Source of the DNA: Variovorax boronicumulans
Lineage (GTDB): Bacteria; Pseudomonadota; Gammaproteobacteria; Burkholderiales; Burkholderiaceae_C
Assembly (NCBI RefSeq): GCF_007677875.1
Contig: NZ_VEDO01000006.1
Location: 248,001-312,000 of the forward strand
Direction: 5' to 3'
DNA length: 64,000 nt
This document shows, in pieces, positions 28,689 through 36,586 of this stretch. Below the pieces are notes generated by a model. The model saw only the letters and a program-made list of their open reading frames with translations. It was not told where the DNA came from and made no database searches. The translations under genes were made by a program, and so were the position numbers. Position 1 is the first letter of the stretch. Every line of letters begins with the position of its first letter.

Positions 28689-29795
28689 TTACCTCAAGCC
28701 CTCCCACCACAGCCGGTTCTGCCGTGGCACTCCCACCGTCAGCACCTCCCCGATCTCCGGCGTGGCCAGGTCGATGCCCGCGGCCTGGGCCAGCGCCGCC
28801 AGCTCGGCCAGCGGCGCCTGCCAGCGGTGGAAGGCCAGGTCGAAGGTGCTGTTGTGCACGCTGTACAGCGTCCTGCCGCGCAGGTCACCGAAGGCGCGCA
28901 CGGTTTCGGCGGGCGTCATGTGCACCGAGGGCCACCAGGCGTCGTACGCGCCGTTCTCCATGAGCGCGATGTCGAAGCCACCGAAGCGCGCGCCGATCTG
29001 CGCGAAGCCGCCGAAGTAGCCCGAGTCGCCGCTGTAGAAGATGCGCTGACCGCCGACCTCCAGCACCCAGGACGACCACAGCGTGCTGTCGCGGTCGAAC
29101 AGGCCGCGGCCCGAGAAATGCTGCGAGGGCGTGGCCGTGAGCTGCACGCCGGCATGCGTGGCCGCCTGCCACCAGTCGAACTCGGTGATGCGCCCGGGCG
29201 CCACGCCCATCTCCACCAGCCGCCGGCCTACGCCCAGCGGCACGAAGTAGCGCTGCACGCGGCCCTTGAGGTACTCGATGGTCGGCACGTCCAGGTGGTC
29301 GTAGTGGTCGTGCGAGAGGATCAGGCCCTCGATGGGCGGCAGCTCCGTCAGCGCCAGCGGCGGCGCATGGAAGCGCTTGGGCCCCATGAAGCTGAAGGGC
29401 GAGACGCGCTCGCCGAACACGGGGTCGATCAGCCAGTAGCGCCCCTGCAGCTTGAGCAGGTGCGAGGAATGGCCCAGCCGCACGATGTGGTTGGCGTCGG
29501 CGGGCAGCGCCGCAAGCTGGGCCTGCGTGAGCGGGCGCACGGGGATGGCGTCCACCGGCACCGTGCCCTCCTTCTTGCCGAAGAAGAAGCGGCTCCAGAT
29601 GCGCCAGCCCTGCTGCGAGGGTTTCGCCTCCGGATTGGCCGCATTGCGGAAGCGGCAACCCTCGGTTTCGTACTGCGGCGACGCCGACAGGCCGGCCTCG
29701 CAGGCGCGTGTGCTGGCGCAGCCGCCCAGCAGCAGCACGACGAGCAGACCGATGGCGCGGGCCAGAAAACGCCCGTGGAAAGCAGATGCAGGCAT
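28689..29795 (-). CDS. MBL-fold metallo-hydrolase lipoprotein
   Basis: 368 residues with a lipoprotein signal (LLVVLLLGGCAS; cysteine about residue 26). The metallo-beta-lactamase fold has the zinc motif LSHDHYDHLD, then PSQHFSGRG, FYSGDSGYFGGF and the final SVHMTPAETV histidine. All look complete, so it should be an active hydrolase in the UlaG/NAPE-PLD-like branch, acting on an ester or phosphodiester in the periplasm or on the membrane. The substrate cannot be named from sequence. It is divergent from the MscS gene, with no obvious operon partner. Confidence 0.92.
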   Translation of the reverse strand: MPASAFHGRFLARAIGLLVVLLLGGCASTRACEAGLSASPQYETEGCRFRNAANPEAKPSQQGWRIWSRFFFGKKEGTVPVDAIPVRPLTQAQLAALPADANHIVRLGHSSHLLKLQGRYWLIDPVFGERVSPFSFMGPKRFHAPPLALTELPPIEGLILSHDHYDHLDVPTIEYLKGRVQRYFVPLGVGRRLVEMGVAPGRITEFDWWQAATHAGVQLTATPSQHFSGRGLFDRDSTLWSSWVLEVGGQRIFYSGDSGYFGGFAQIGARFGGFDIALMENGAYDAWWPSVHMTPAETVRAFGDLRGRTLYSVHNSTFDLAFHRWQAPLAELAALAQAAGIDLATPEIGEVLTVGVPRQNRLWWEGLR

Positions 29796-29853
29796 GGGAA
29801 ACGAACGGTGCAGCGCGAGAAGGCGCGGGCGCGAGCTTACCTATGATCCGCGG

Positions 29854-32265
29854 ATGATCAGGATCCGCCTGGCCGCCCTGGCCACCGTTTTTTCGCTGTT
29901 CCTCGCGCTGCAAGCACACCCCGTGCAGGCCCAGGCCCCGGCGCAGCCGGCCTTGCCGGCCTCCGCGACGCCCGCGCCGGCCGAATCCCTGCCCGACGTG
30001 GCCACACTGCGCAGCGACTTCGAGAAGCTGCCCGAGACCGCCGTCGGCGCCGATGCCGTGCGCGCGCTGCAGGGCCGCTACGGCGCGCTGATCGCCAGCG
30101 CCAACAAGGTCATCGCGGCGCGCACCGGCCAGCTCAACGACCTCAACGCGCGCCTGGGCGAACTGGGCCCCGCGCCGACCGCCGGCGCCAGCGAAGACCC
30201 CGACATCACGCGCCAGCGCCAGAGCCTTACGCGCGAGCGCAACGGCGTGGACGCCGACATCCGGCTCGCGCGCCTGGTGGTTGTCGACGCCCAGCAGCGC
30301 AGCGACGATCTGCGCAACCGCCAGCGCGACCTGTTCGAGGCCCAGCTCACGGGCCGCGCGCCCTCGCCGCTGGGCAGCGTGTTCTGGCAGCAGCTGGCCG
30401 ACGCCTGGCCGCAGGACCAGGCGCGCCTGGCCCCGCTGCTCGACGAACTGCAGGCCGCCGTGCGGCGCATGGGCCAGCCCGAGCACATCGGCCCGGTGCT
30501 GCTGGCGTTGGCGCTCGCGGTGCTGGCCATCACGGTGGGCGACCTGCTGGCCGAGCACGGCCTGGCCCGGCTCGCGCAGCGCCTGTTGCCCGGCGGGCGG
30601 CTGCGCCGCTCGCTGCTGGTGATCGCCATCGTGACCGTCAACCTGCTGGTCGTGGCTGTGGCCATGCGCGGCCTGCTGTCGCAGCTGCGCACCCACGCCG
30701 CCTTCGGTCCGCTCAGCAGCAAGCTGGTGGCGCTTGCCGACGACTCGATGCTCTTCATCGCCTTCGTCACCGGCCTGGGCCGCGCGCTGCTGGCGAATCG
30801 GCGGCCGTCCTGGCGGCTGCCGCGCATCCCGGACGCGCTGGCGCTGCGGCTCAACCCCTATCCCTGGCTGTTCGCGCTGGTGGGCGTGCTCGTCTGGATT
30901 CCCACGCAGATCATCGAGATCGTCGGCGCGAGCCTGGCCGCCGTGCACCTGGTGCAGACCGTCACGGCGCTGGCACTGGCGCTGCTGATCCTGGGCGCGC
31001 TGCGGCGTCTGCACAGCCCGCAGGCGGCCGCACCGGCGGCCGAGGGCGAGGCCGCATTACCCCCGGCCGAACGCCCGCTGTGGGTCGGCCTGGCGATGGG
31101 CGCGGTGGCGCTGGCCCTGGTCGTCGTCATCGTGCTGACCGCTGCGGGCTACATGACCATCGGCAGCCTGCTGGCCGCGCAGCTGGCCTGGACCGGCCTC
31201 GTGGCCGTGACTTTCTACGTGCTGTTCAAGTTCGTCGACGACCTGTGCATGGCCGTGGTGGCCTCCAAAAGCGACTTCGGCCAGCGGCTGCAGCGCGGTT
31301 TCGGCTTCGCGCCGGCGACGCTGGACCAGACCGCCGTGGTGCTGTCGGCGCTGGCGCGGCTGGTGCTGTTCTTCTACATGGTCATCGCGCTGCTGGCGCC
31401 GCTGGGCACGCGACCCGACGAGGTGCTGGAGCAGACCGGCCGCATCGGCAGCGGCCTGAAGATCGGCGAGTTCCAGCTGGTACCGGCCGCCCTGTTCAGC
31501 GCGATTGCTGTGCTGGTGGGCGGCTTCGTCGCACTGCGCGTGTTCCAGCGCTGGCTGCGCGAGCGCTATCTACCCACCACGACGATGGAGCCGGGCATGC
31601 AGAGTTCGCTCGCCACGCTGCTCAACTACGTGGGCATGGTGCTGGTGGTGGCGGCGGGCATGTCGGCGCTGGGCATCGGCGTGAACCGCATCGCCTGGAT
31701 CGCCAGCGCCCTGTCGGTGGGCATCGGCTTCGGCCTGCAGGCCATCGTGCAGAACTTCATCTCGGGCCTGATCCTCTTGGCCGAGCGGCCCGTGAAGGTC
31801 GGCGATTGGGTGGTGCTGGGCACGACCGAAGGCGACATCAAGCGCATCAACGTGCGCGCCACCGAGATCCAGCTCGGCGACCGCTCCACCGTGATCGTGC
31901 CGAACTCCGAGTTCATCACCAAGACCGTGCGCAACATGACGCTCAGCAACGCCGAGGGCCGCGTGCTGATCCGCCTGCCCATGCCGTTGGCGACCGACGC
32001 ACCCAGGGTGCGCGAGCTCATGCTGGCGGCCTGCGCGGCCCACCCCAAGGTGCTGCCCACGCCTGCGCCCTCGCTGTCGCTGGAGGGTGTGGAGAGTGGC
32101 ATGCTGGTGTTCCAGTCCATCTGCTACGTGGACGGGCCGCGCAACGCCGGCGGCGTGCGCAGCGACCTGTTGTTCGCGATGCTCGAGTCGTTCCGCGATG
32201 CCGGCATCGCGATGGCCGCACCGGCCACCGTGGTGGTGGCGCCACCGCCTGCCGCACCGGCCTGA
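29854..32265 (+). CDS. mechanosensitive ion channel, MscS family with DUF3772 N-terminal domain
   Basis: 803 residues. A signal peptide (ALQAHPVQAQA) precedes a periplasmic helical DUF3772-like region (about 40-210; coiled-coil heptads around LNDLNARLGEL). Then come about ten membrane helices and the MscS core: TLLNYVGMVLVVAAGMSALG, ASALSVGIGFGLQAIVQNFI (pore helix), and the cytoplasmic beta domain with VKVGDWVVLGTTEGDIKRIN and TVIVPNSEFITKTV. It releases solutes on hypo-osmotic shock, though large MscK/DUF3772 types may have other triggers. No regulator is adjacent. Confidence 0.92.
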   Translation: MIRIRLAALATVFSLFLALQAHPVQAQAPAQPALPASATPAPAESLPDVATLRSDFEKLPETAVGADAVRALQGRYGALIASANKVIAARTGQLNDLNARLGELGPAPTAGASEDPDITRQRQSLTRERNGVDADIRLARLVVVDAQQRSDDLRNRQRDLFEAQLTGRAPSPLGSVFWQQLADAWPQDQARLAPLLDELQAAVRRMGQPEHIGPVLLALALAVLAITVGDLLAEHGLARLAQRLLPGGRLRRSLLVIAIVTVNLLVVAVAMRGLLSQLRTHAAFGPLSSKLVALADDSMLFIAFVTGLGRALLANRRPSWRLPRIPDALALRLNPYPWLFALVGVLVWIPTQIIEIVGASLAAVHLVQTVTALALALLILGALRRLHSPQAAAPAAEGEAALPPAERPLWVGLAMGAVALALVVVIVLTAAGYMTIGSLLAAQLAWTGLVAVTFYVLFKFVDDLCMAVVASKSDFGQRLQRGFGFAPATLDQTAVVLSALARLVLFFYMVIALLAPLGTRPDEVLEQTGRIGSGLKIGEFQLVPAALFSAIAVLVGGFVALRVFQRWLRERYLPTTTMEPGMQSSLATLLNYVGMVLVVAAGMSALGIGVNRIAWIASALSVGIGFGLQAIVQNFISGLILLAERPVKVGDWVVLGTTEGDIKRINVRATEIQLGDRSTVIVPNSEFITKTVRNMTLSNAEGRVLIRLPMPLATDAPRVRELMLAACAAHPKVLPTPAPSLSLEGVESGMLVFQSICYVDGPRNAGGVRSDLLFAMLESFRDAGIAMAAPATVVVAPPPAAPA

Positions 32266-32382
32266 AGTCCGCAGAAACCCTGGGGGCGTCGCGCGCACGG
32301 CGCAGCGGCCCCCCCACAATGCGCCTGCCCAGCCGCGCTGCACGGGGCACCGCGGACTGTTGCCCGAACCCGAGGACCTCCA

Positions 32383-33309
32383 GTGACCACCACCGCCCAG
32401 GCTCCCCTGTCCCGCCGGCTCGCCGTGCTTTCGCTGGCCGGCCTCGCCGCCTCTGCCACTTTGGCCCAGAACAGCGGCTACGAGCCGCAGCGCGGCCAAG
32501 CCGGCAAGGACGTGATCTGGATCCCCACGCCGGACGAGACGGTCACGCGCATGCTGCAGATGGCGGAGGTCCAGCCCACCGACCGCGTGTTCGACCTCGG
32601 TTCGGGCGATGGCAAGATCGCCATTGCCGCGGCACGCGAGTTCGGCGCGCGCGCCACCGGCCTCGAATACAACCCCGACATGGTGGGCTTGTCGAACCGG
32701 CGTGCCCAGGATGCCGGCGTGGCCGACAAGGTGCAGTTCCGCCAGGCCGACATCTTCCAGGCGGACTTCTCCAGCGCCACCGTGGTCACCATGTACCTGC
32801 TACCCGCGCTGAACCTGCGGCTGCGCCCGCTGCTGTTCAAGATGCCGCCGGGCACGCGCGTGGTCTCGCACTCGTTCACGATGGGCGACTGGACGCCCGA
32901 CGAGACCGCCCGCGCCGGCTACGGCGACGTTTACCTGTGGCACGTGCCGGCCAACGCCTCGGGCAACTGGAAGCTCACCGGCGCCGGCCTGCCCGAGGCC
33001 GCGCTGTCGATCGCACAGCGCTACCAGATGCTCAGCGGCGACGCGGTATTCGGCGAGCTGCGCGCCAGCCTGGTGCGTCCGCGCATCACGGGCGCGCAGA
33101 TCGGTTTCGGGCTGCGCGACCCCAAGGGCCAGCTCTGGCAGTTCGAAGGCAAGGTGGATGGCGCGCGCATCACCGGCACGGCCACGCGTCCCGGCCAGGC
33201 CGGCGTGCCGTTCGAGGCACGCCGCAACGGCGATGCCGCACCGATCGCGCCCACCACGGCCGCGGCGGAACAGGAAGCCAGCGCGTTCGCCGTGAGCACC
33301 GCCCGATGA
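32383..33309 (+). CDS. exported class I SAM-dependent methyltransferase-like protein
   Basis: 308 residues from GTG 32383 (GAGGA six bases upstream). N-terminal hydrophobic stretch RRLAVLSLAGLAASATLAQN looks like a signal peptide or anchor. The methyltransferase core follows: VFDLGSGDGKIAIAAAREFG (motif I, GxGxG-like), ATGLEYNPDMV, then VVTMYLLPALNLRL. After about residue 200 is a C-terminal domain of unknown type ending with an alanine-rich tail. SAM is not expected in the periplasm, so either the leader is not cleaved and the protein stays cytoplasmic, or the fold has been reused. It overlaps the permease start (ATGA), so the two genes are coupled. Confidence 0.85.
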   Translation: MTTTAQAPLSRRLAVLSLAGLAASATLAQNSGYEPQRGQAGKDVIWIPTPDETVTRMLQMAEVQPTDRVFDLGSGDGKIAIAAAREFGARATGLEYNPDMVGLSNRRAQDAGVADKVQFRQADIFQADFSSATVVTMYLLPALNLRLRPLLFKMPPGTRVVSHSFTMGDWTPDETARAGYGDVYLWHVPANASGNWKLTGAGLPEAALSIAQRYQMLSGDAVFGELRASLVRPRITGAQIGFGLRDPKGQLWQFEGKVDGARITGTATRPGQAGVPFEARRNGDAAPIAPTTAAAEQEASAFAVSTAR

Positions 33310-34646
33310 CATCGCCGGCGGCCGCCGCGCCGCTGACCATGCGCCACGCCATCGCCATCACGGTGGGCGTGGTCATCGGAGCCGGCATCTTCAAGGCGCC
33401 CTCGCTGGTCGCCGGCAGCGTGCCCAGCGCGGGCTGGATGTTCGCGCTGTGGGTGGCGGGCGGGTTCATCGCGCTGGTCGGCGCACTCTGCTATGCCGAG
33501 CTGGCCAGCACCTACCCGAGCGCGGGCGGCGAGTACCACTTCCTCTCGCGCGCCTTCGGCCGCGGCACGGCGCTGCTCTACGCCTGGGCGCGCTTCGCGG
33601 TCATCACCACGGGCTCGATCGCGCTCCTGGGCTTCGTGTTCGGCGACTACATGACGCAGCTGCTGCCGCTCGGGCCCTACAGCAGCGCGCTGTGGGCGGC
33701 CATCGCCACCGTGGTGCTCACGCTGATCAACCTGCGCGGCATCCGCAGCGGTGCCGAGACGCAGTCCTGGCTCACGGCCGTGGAGGTCGGCGGGCTGGTG
33801 CTGATCGTCGGGGCGGCGCTGTGGTTCGCGCTCGGCGGCGGCAGCGCACCGCCACCGGCCGCGACGCCCGGCCCGGTCTCGCTGGCCGGCGTGGGCTTCG
33901 GGATGGTCTTCGTGCTGCTGACCTTCGGTGGCTGGAACGATGCAGCCTACATCAGCGCCGACCTGAAAGACCGGCGTGCCATCGCCCGCGCGCTGCTCAT
34001 CTCGGTGCTGTTCCTGACCGCGCTGTACCTGCTCGTGAACTGGGCCTACTGGTCCGTGCTGGGCCTGGCGGGCATGGCCAAGTCGCAGGCCGTGGCGACC
34101 GACGTGCTGGCGGCCGCCTTCGGCCCCGGCGCTGGCCAGCTCATCGCGGCCATGGTCGCGGCGGCGGCGCTGACTTCCATCAACGCCACCATGATCGTGG
34201 GGGCACGCACCGCCAGCGCGCTGGGCCAGGACTGGCCCGCGCTCAAGGTCCTGGCTGCCTGGGACGAAGAGCGCCGCGTCCCGCGCAACGCCTTGCCGAT
34301 CCAGTGCGCGCTGGCGTTGGTGCTGATCGTGCTGGGCGTGGCCTTCAAGGGGGGTTTTCAGGCCATGGTGGAGTACACCTCGCCGGTGTTCTGGCTGTTC
34401 TTCCTGCTGGTGGGCATCGCCCTGTTCCGGCTGCGCGCCATCGACGGCACGCGCGAGCGCCCCTTCCGCGTGCCGCTGTACCCGGTGTTGCCCGCGCTGT
34501 TCTGCGCCAGCAGCGCCTACATGCTGTGGTCCAGCCTGGGCTATGTGTACTCGCAGCAGCTGGGTGGCTTCAACGCGGCCTGGGTCGGCGTGGGCGTGCT
34601 GGCCAGCGGGCTGGTGGTGCTGGGACTGATGCGGCGCACGGCTTGA
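33306..34646 (+). CDS. APC family amino-acid permease
   Basis: 446 residues, about twelve membrane helices. The N-terminus has VGVVIGAGIFKAPSLVAGSV, the APC consensus in helix 1, and later LTFGGWNDAAYISADLKD and ALTSINATMIVGARTASALG. It probably imports an amino acid by proton or sodium symport or by exchange; specificity is not visible. The start is inside the stop region of the methyltransferase-like gene (ATGA, 33306-33309). Confidence 0.93.
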   Translation: MTSPAAAAPLTMRHAIAITVGVVIGAGIFKAPSLVAGSVPSAGWMFALWVAGGFIALVGALCYAELASTYPSAGGEYHFLSRAFGRGTALLYAWARFAVITTGSIALLGFVFGDYMTQLLPLGPYSSALWAAIATVVLTLINLRGIRSGAETQSWLTAVEVGGLVLIVGAALWFALGGGSAPPPAATPGPVSLAGVGFGMVFVLLTFGGWNDAAYISADLKDRRAIARALLISVLFLTALYLLVNWAYWSVLGLAGMAKSQAVATDVLAAAFGPGAGQLIAAMVAAAALTSINATMIVGARTASALGQDWPALKVLAAWDEERRVPRNALPIQCALALVLIVLGVAFKGGFQAMVEYTSPVFWLFFLLVGIALFRLRAIDGTRERPFRVPLYPVLPALFCASSAYMLWSSLGYVYSQQLGGFNAAWVGVGVLASGLVVLGLMRRTA

Positions 34647-34805
34647 CCAGGCATCCGCCACGTCGGCGCGAAGCCTTGCTGCGCGCGGTCGCGTCGGCGC
34701 TACGGCAGGCGTTGCAAAGGCTGCTGCGCAGGCCGTCGACGAACGATCAAGCCAGTGATACGGCACACGGGCTTCGGATCGAAATTCTCCGGCGACTGGT
34801 TGAGT

Positions 34806-35099
34806 TCAGCCCCGGCCCAACCAATAGCGGGGTCGGCGCCTGTGCGGCGCAACTGCCAGCACTTCGACAGCATCGTATGACTGGCGGAAAAGAATGTTGT
34901 ACGGGAAGCCGGCCATTCTGTAGCGCCGAATCCCGGGTTCGTCTTCCAGGCGAAACCGTTCCGGATGCGCGCAGATCGCCTCCATCGCCTTGTCGAACGC
35001 TGCGAGATAGCGCGCCCCGAGGCCGGCACGCTGCATCTCGTAGTACGCGACGTACTCCAGGTGTTCCACCCGAGCCGCCTCGGCGAAGAAGTACCTCAC
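34806..35099 (-). CDS. RelE/ParE family toxin
   Basis: 97 residues from a GTG start (35099) that overlaps the antitoxin stop (GTGA). RYFFAEAARVEHLEYVAYYE is the N-terminal ParE helix pair, and ICAHPERFRLEDEPGIRRY with AGFPYNILFRQ the central sheet; the C-terminus RRRPRYWLGRG is usual for this ParE subgroup. ParE members inhibit gyrase, RelE members cleave mRNA; subgroup is uncertain, with ParE favoured. The pair lies between the permease and diguanylate cyclase genes. Confidence 0.9.
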   Translation of the reverse strand: MRYFFAEAARVEHLEYVAYYEMQRAGLGARYLAAFDKAMEAICAHPERFRLEDEPGIRRYRMAGFPYNILFRQSYDAVEVLAVAPHRRRPRYWLGRG

Positions 35100-35320
35100 T
35101 TCAGCAGGGCTTGGGCCTGGCGGCGCACCTCGTCGGCGGGAACGCGCTGCGCATGGCCCTGGTCGATCTCGGCAGCGCGTCGAGCCGCCTCCGTCGACCA
35201 AAGCTCGGCGATCTCCGTCTCGGACAACATGTCCAGGCTGGACAGCAGCTGCTCAGCCAGTTCTGCCCGCTCCTGGACAGAAAGCGCGAGCGCTTCACGA
35301 CGGATCGTTTCGGTCTTCAT
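35096..35320 (-). CDS. addiction-module antitoxin
   Basis: 74 residues of the putative addiction module component family (TIGR02574-like): MKTETIRREALALSVQERAE, then LLSSLDMLSETEIAELW, with a charged helical tail ending LLK. It precedes and overlaps the toxin by 4 bases, the classical antitoxin-first order. It should bind and neutralise the toxin; I see no DNA-binding motif, so autoregulation may need the complex. The start codon lies 10 bases before the 3' end of the diguanylate cyclase gene on the same strand. Confidence 0.88.
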   Translation of the reverse strand: MKTETIRREALALSVQERAELAEQLLSSLDMLSETEIAELWSTEAARRAAEIDQGHAQRVPADEVRRQAQALLK

Positions 35321-35330
35321 GCCCGAAATC

Positions 35331-36488
35331 CTAGCACTCGGCCGCCAACGCGACGCGGTCACGCCCCAGCCGTTTGGCCTCGTAGAGCGCGGCATCGGCG
35401 CGCGCCAGCACGGCGGCCAGGCTGGCGTCGCCATGGCGCACGCAGGCCACGCCCACGCTGACCGTGCAGGCCGGCACCTTGGCGGTGGCCGGCAGGCGCG
35501 CCACGGCCTGGCGCATGCGCTCGGCCACCATGCGGGCCTCGCCGGCGCCGGTCTCTGGCAGCAGCACCAGGAACTCCTCGCCGCCGTAGCGGCCCAGCCG
35601 GTCGACATTGCGCAGCGCATGGCCCAGCGCGTCGACCACGCGCGAGAGCACGCGGTCGCCCACGGCATGGCCGTGGCCATCGTTGATGGACTTGAAGTGG
35701 TCCACGTCCACCATCAGCAGCGCGAAGCCATGGTCGAAGCGCTGCCAGCGGCCGAACTCGCGCGTGCAGTCCTCCAGCACCGCGCGCCGGGCCAGCGCAC
35801 CGGTCAGGCTGTCGTGGTTGGCCAGATGCTCGAACTCCGAGCGCAGCCGCTCGCTGGCCATCAGCAGCACGCCCACGCTGACCAGCAGCACCGAGAAGCT
35901 GTAGGTGGCGATGTAGACCGACTGCATGGGCGAGGGCGCGAAGCGGTGGCTGGTGGGCGTGTCCAGCCAGAAGGTGGAGACCGCGCGCGCCAGCAGCACC
36001 AGGGTCTGCACCGCGAGCACGCCGGCCGTGAACCGCGCTGCGAAACCGGGCCCCGCGCGCTGCAGCAGCAGCTGGATGTGCAGCACCAGCACGACGGAGA
36101 GCGTGCTGGCGAACAGGGCCAGGCGCAGACGGTAGTCCGGGTGGCCGACGAGAAAGAACACCTGCCCCATCAGCAGCAGCATGCCGACCGCCGCCCAGGG
36201 CCGCCAGCCGCTGCGCAGGCCGTAAAAGCGCCGCGTGCCGAAGTAGAACAGCGCGCAGCCGCTCATGAGCAGGCCATTGCCGAAGACGACGGTCACGAGC
36301 GGCGTGAACAGCCTCTCCAGCCCGTAGAACACGGTCGAGGAAGCCGCCACAACGGGCGCCAGGCCCCACAGCCACATGCCGCGGATCGAGCCCGGGTAGT
36401 GCCGCCGGAGCATGAGCAGCACAAAGCCCATGGCCACGCTGGTCATGAACGCCATCAGGGTCAGGGAACGCAGATCCAGGACGATCAT
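35331..36488 (-). CDS. diguanylate cyclase (GGDEF) with membrane sensor
   Basis: 385 residues. Seven or eight membrane helices (residues 10-205) form an integral sensor without a recognisable soluble domain. The GGDEF domain (about 215-380) has DVDHFKSINDGHGHAVGDRV and the active-site YGGEEF; the GGEEF spelling is active. It makes cyclic di-GMP, promoting attachment over motility. I did not find the upstream RxxD inhibitory site. It is monocistronic, starting 98 bases downstream of the phytase-like gene, with an intrinsic terminator between. Confidence 0.93.
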   Translation of the reverse strand: MIVLDLRSLTLMAFMTSVAMGFVLLMLRRHYPGSIRGMWLWGLAPVVAASSTVFYGLERLFTPLVTVVFGNGLLMSGCALFYFGTRRFYGLRSGWRPWAAVGMLLLMGQVFFLVGHPDYRLRLALFASTLSVVLVLHIQLLLQRAGPGFAARFTAGVLAVQTLVLLARAVSTFWLDTPTSHRFAPSPMQSVYIATYSFSVLLVSVGVLLMASERLRSEFEHLANHDSLTGALARRAVLEDCTREFGRWQRFDHGFALLMVDVDHFKSINDGHGHAVGDRVLSRVVDALGHALRNVDRLGRYGGEEFLVLLPETGAGEARMVAERMRQAVARLPATAKVPACTVSVGVACVRHGDASLAAVLARADAALYEAKRLGRDRVALAAEC

Positions 36489-36529
36489 GGCGCGGGGGCA
36501 GCTCAGGAGCCGGGGCGACCGGCCGAACG

Positions 36530-36564
36530 AAAAGGCGCGAGGGTACCGTATCCGCCCCCGCGCC
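36530..36564 (-). terminator. intrinsic terminator between the phytase-like and diguanylate cyclase genes
   Basis: On the minus strand a 10-bp stem (36564-36555 with 36543-36534, one G-U pair) is followed by TTTT (36533-36530). An additional perfect 11-bp arm GGCGCGGGGGC occurs at 36489-36499, so alternative pairing is possible. Confidence 0.75.
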
Positions 36565-36586
36565 CTGGCCCGTCCGAAGGCGGGAA

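Noticed and set aside
31080-33305. Long in-frame extension before the APC permease
   Set aside because: The frame overlaps the MscS and methyltransferase-like genes in another frame; the permease family similarity starts only at 33306 with an ATGA overlap.
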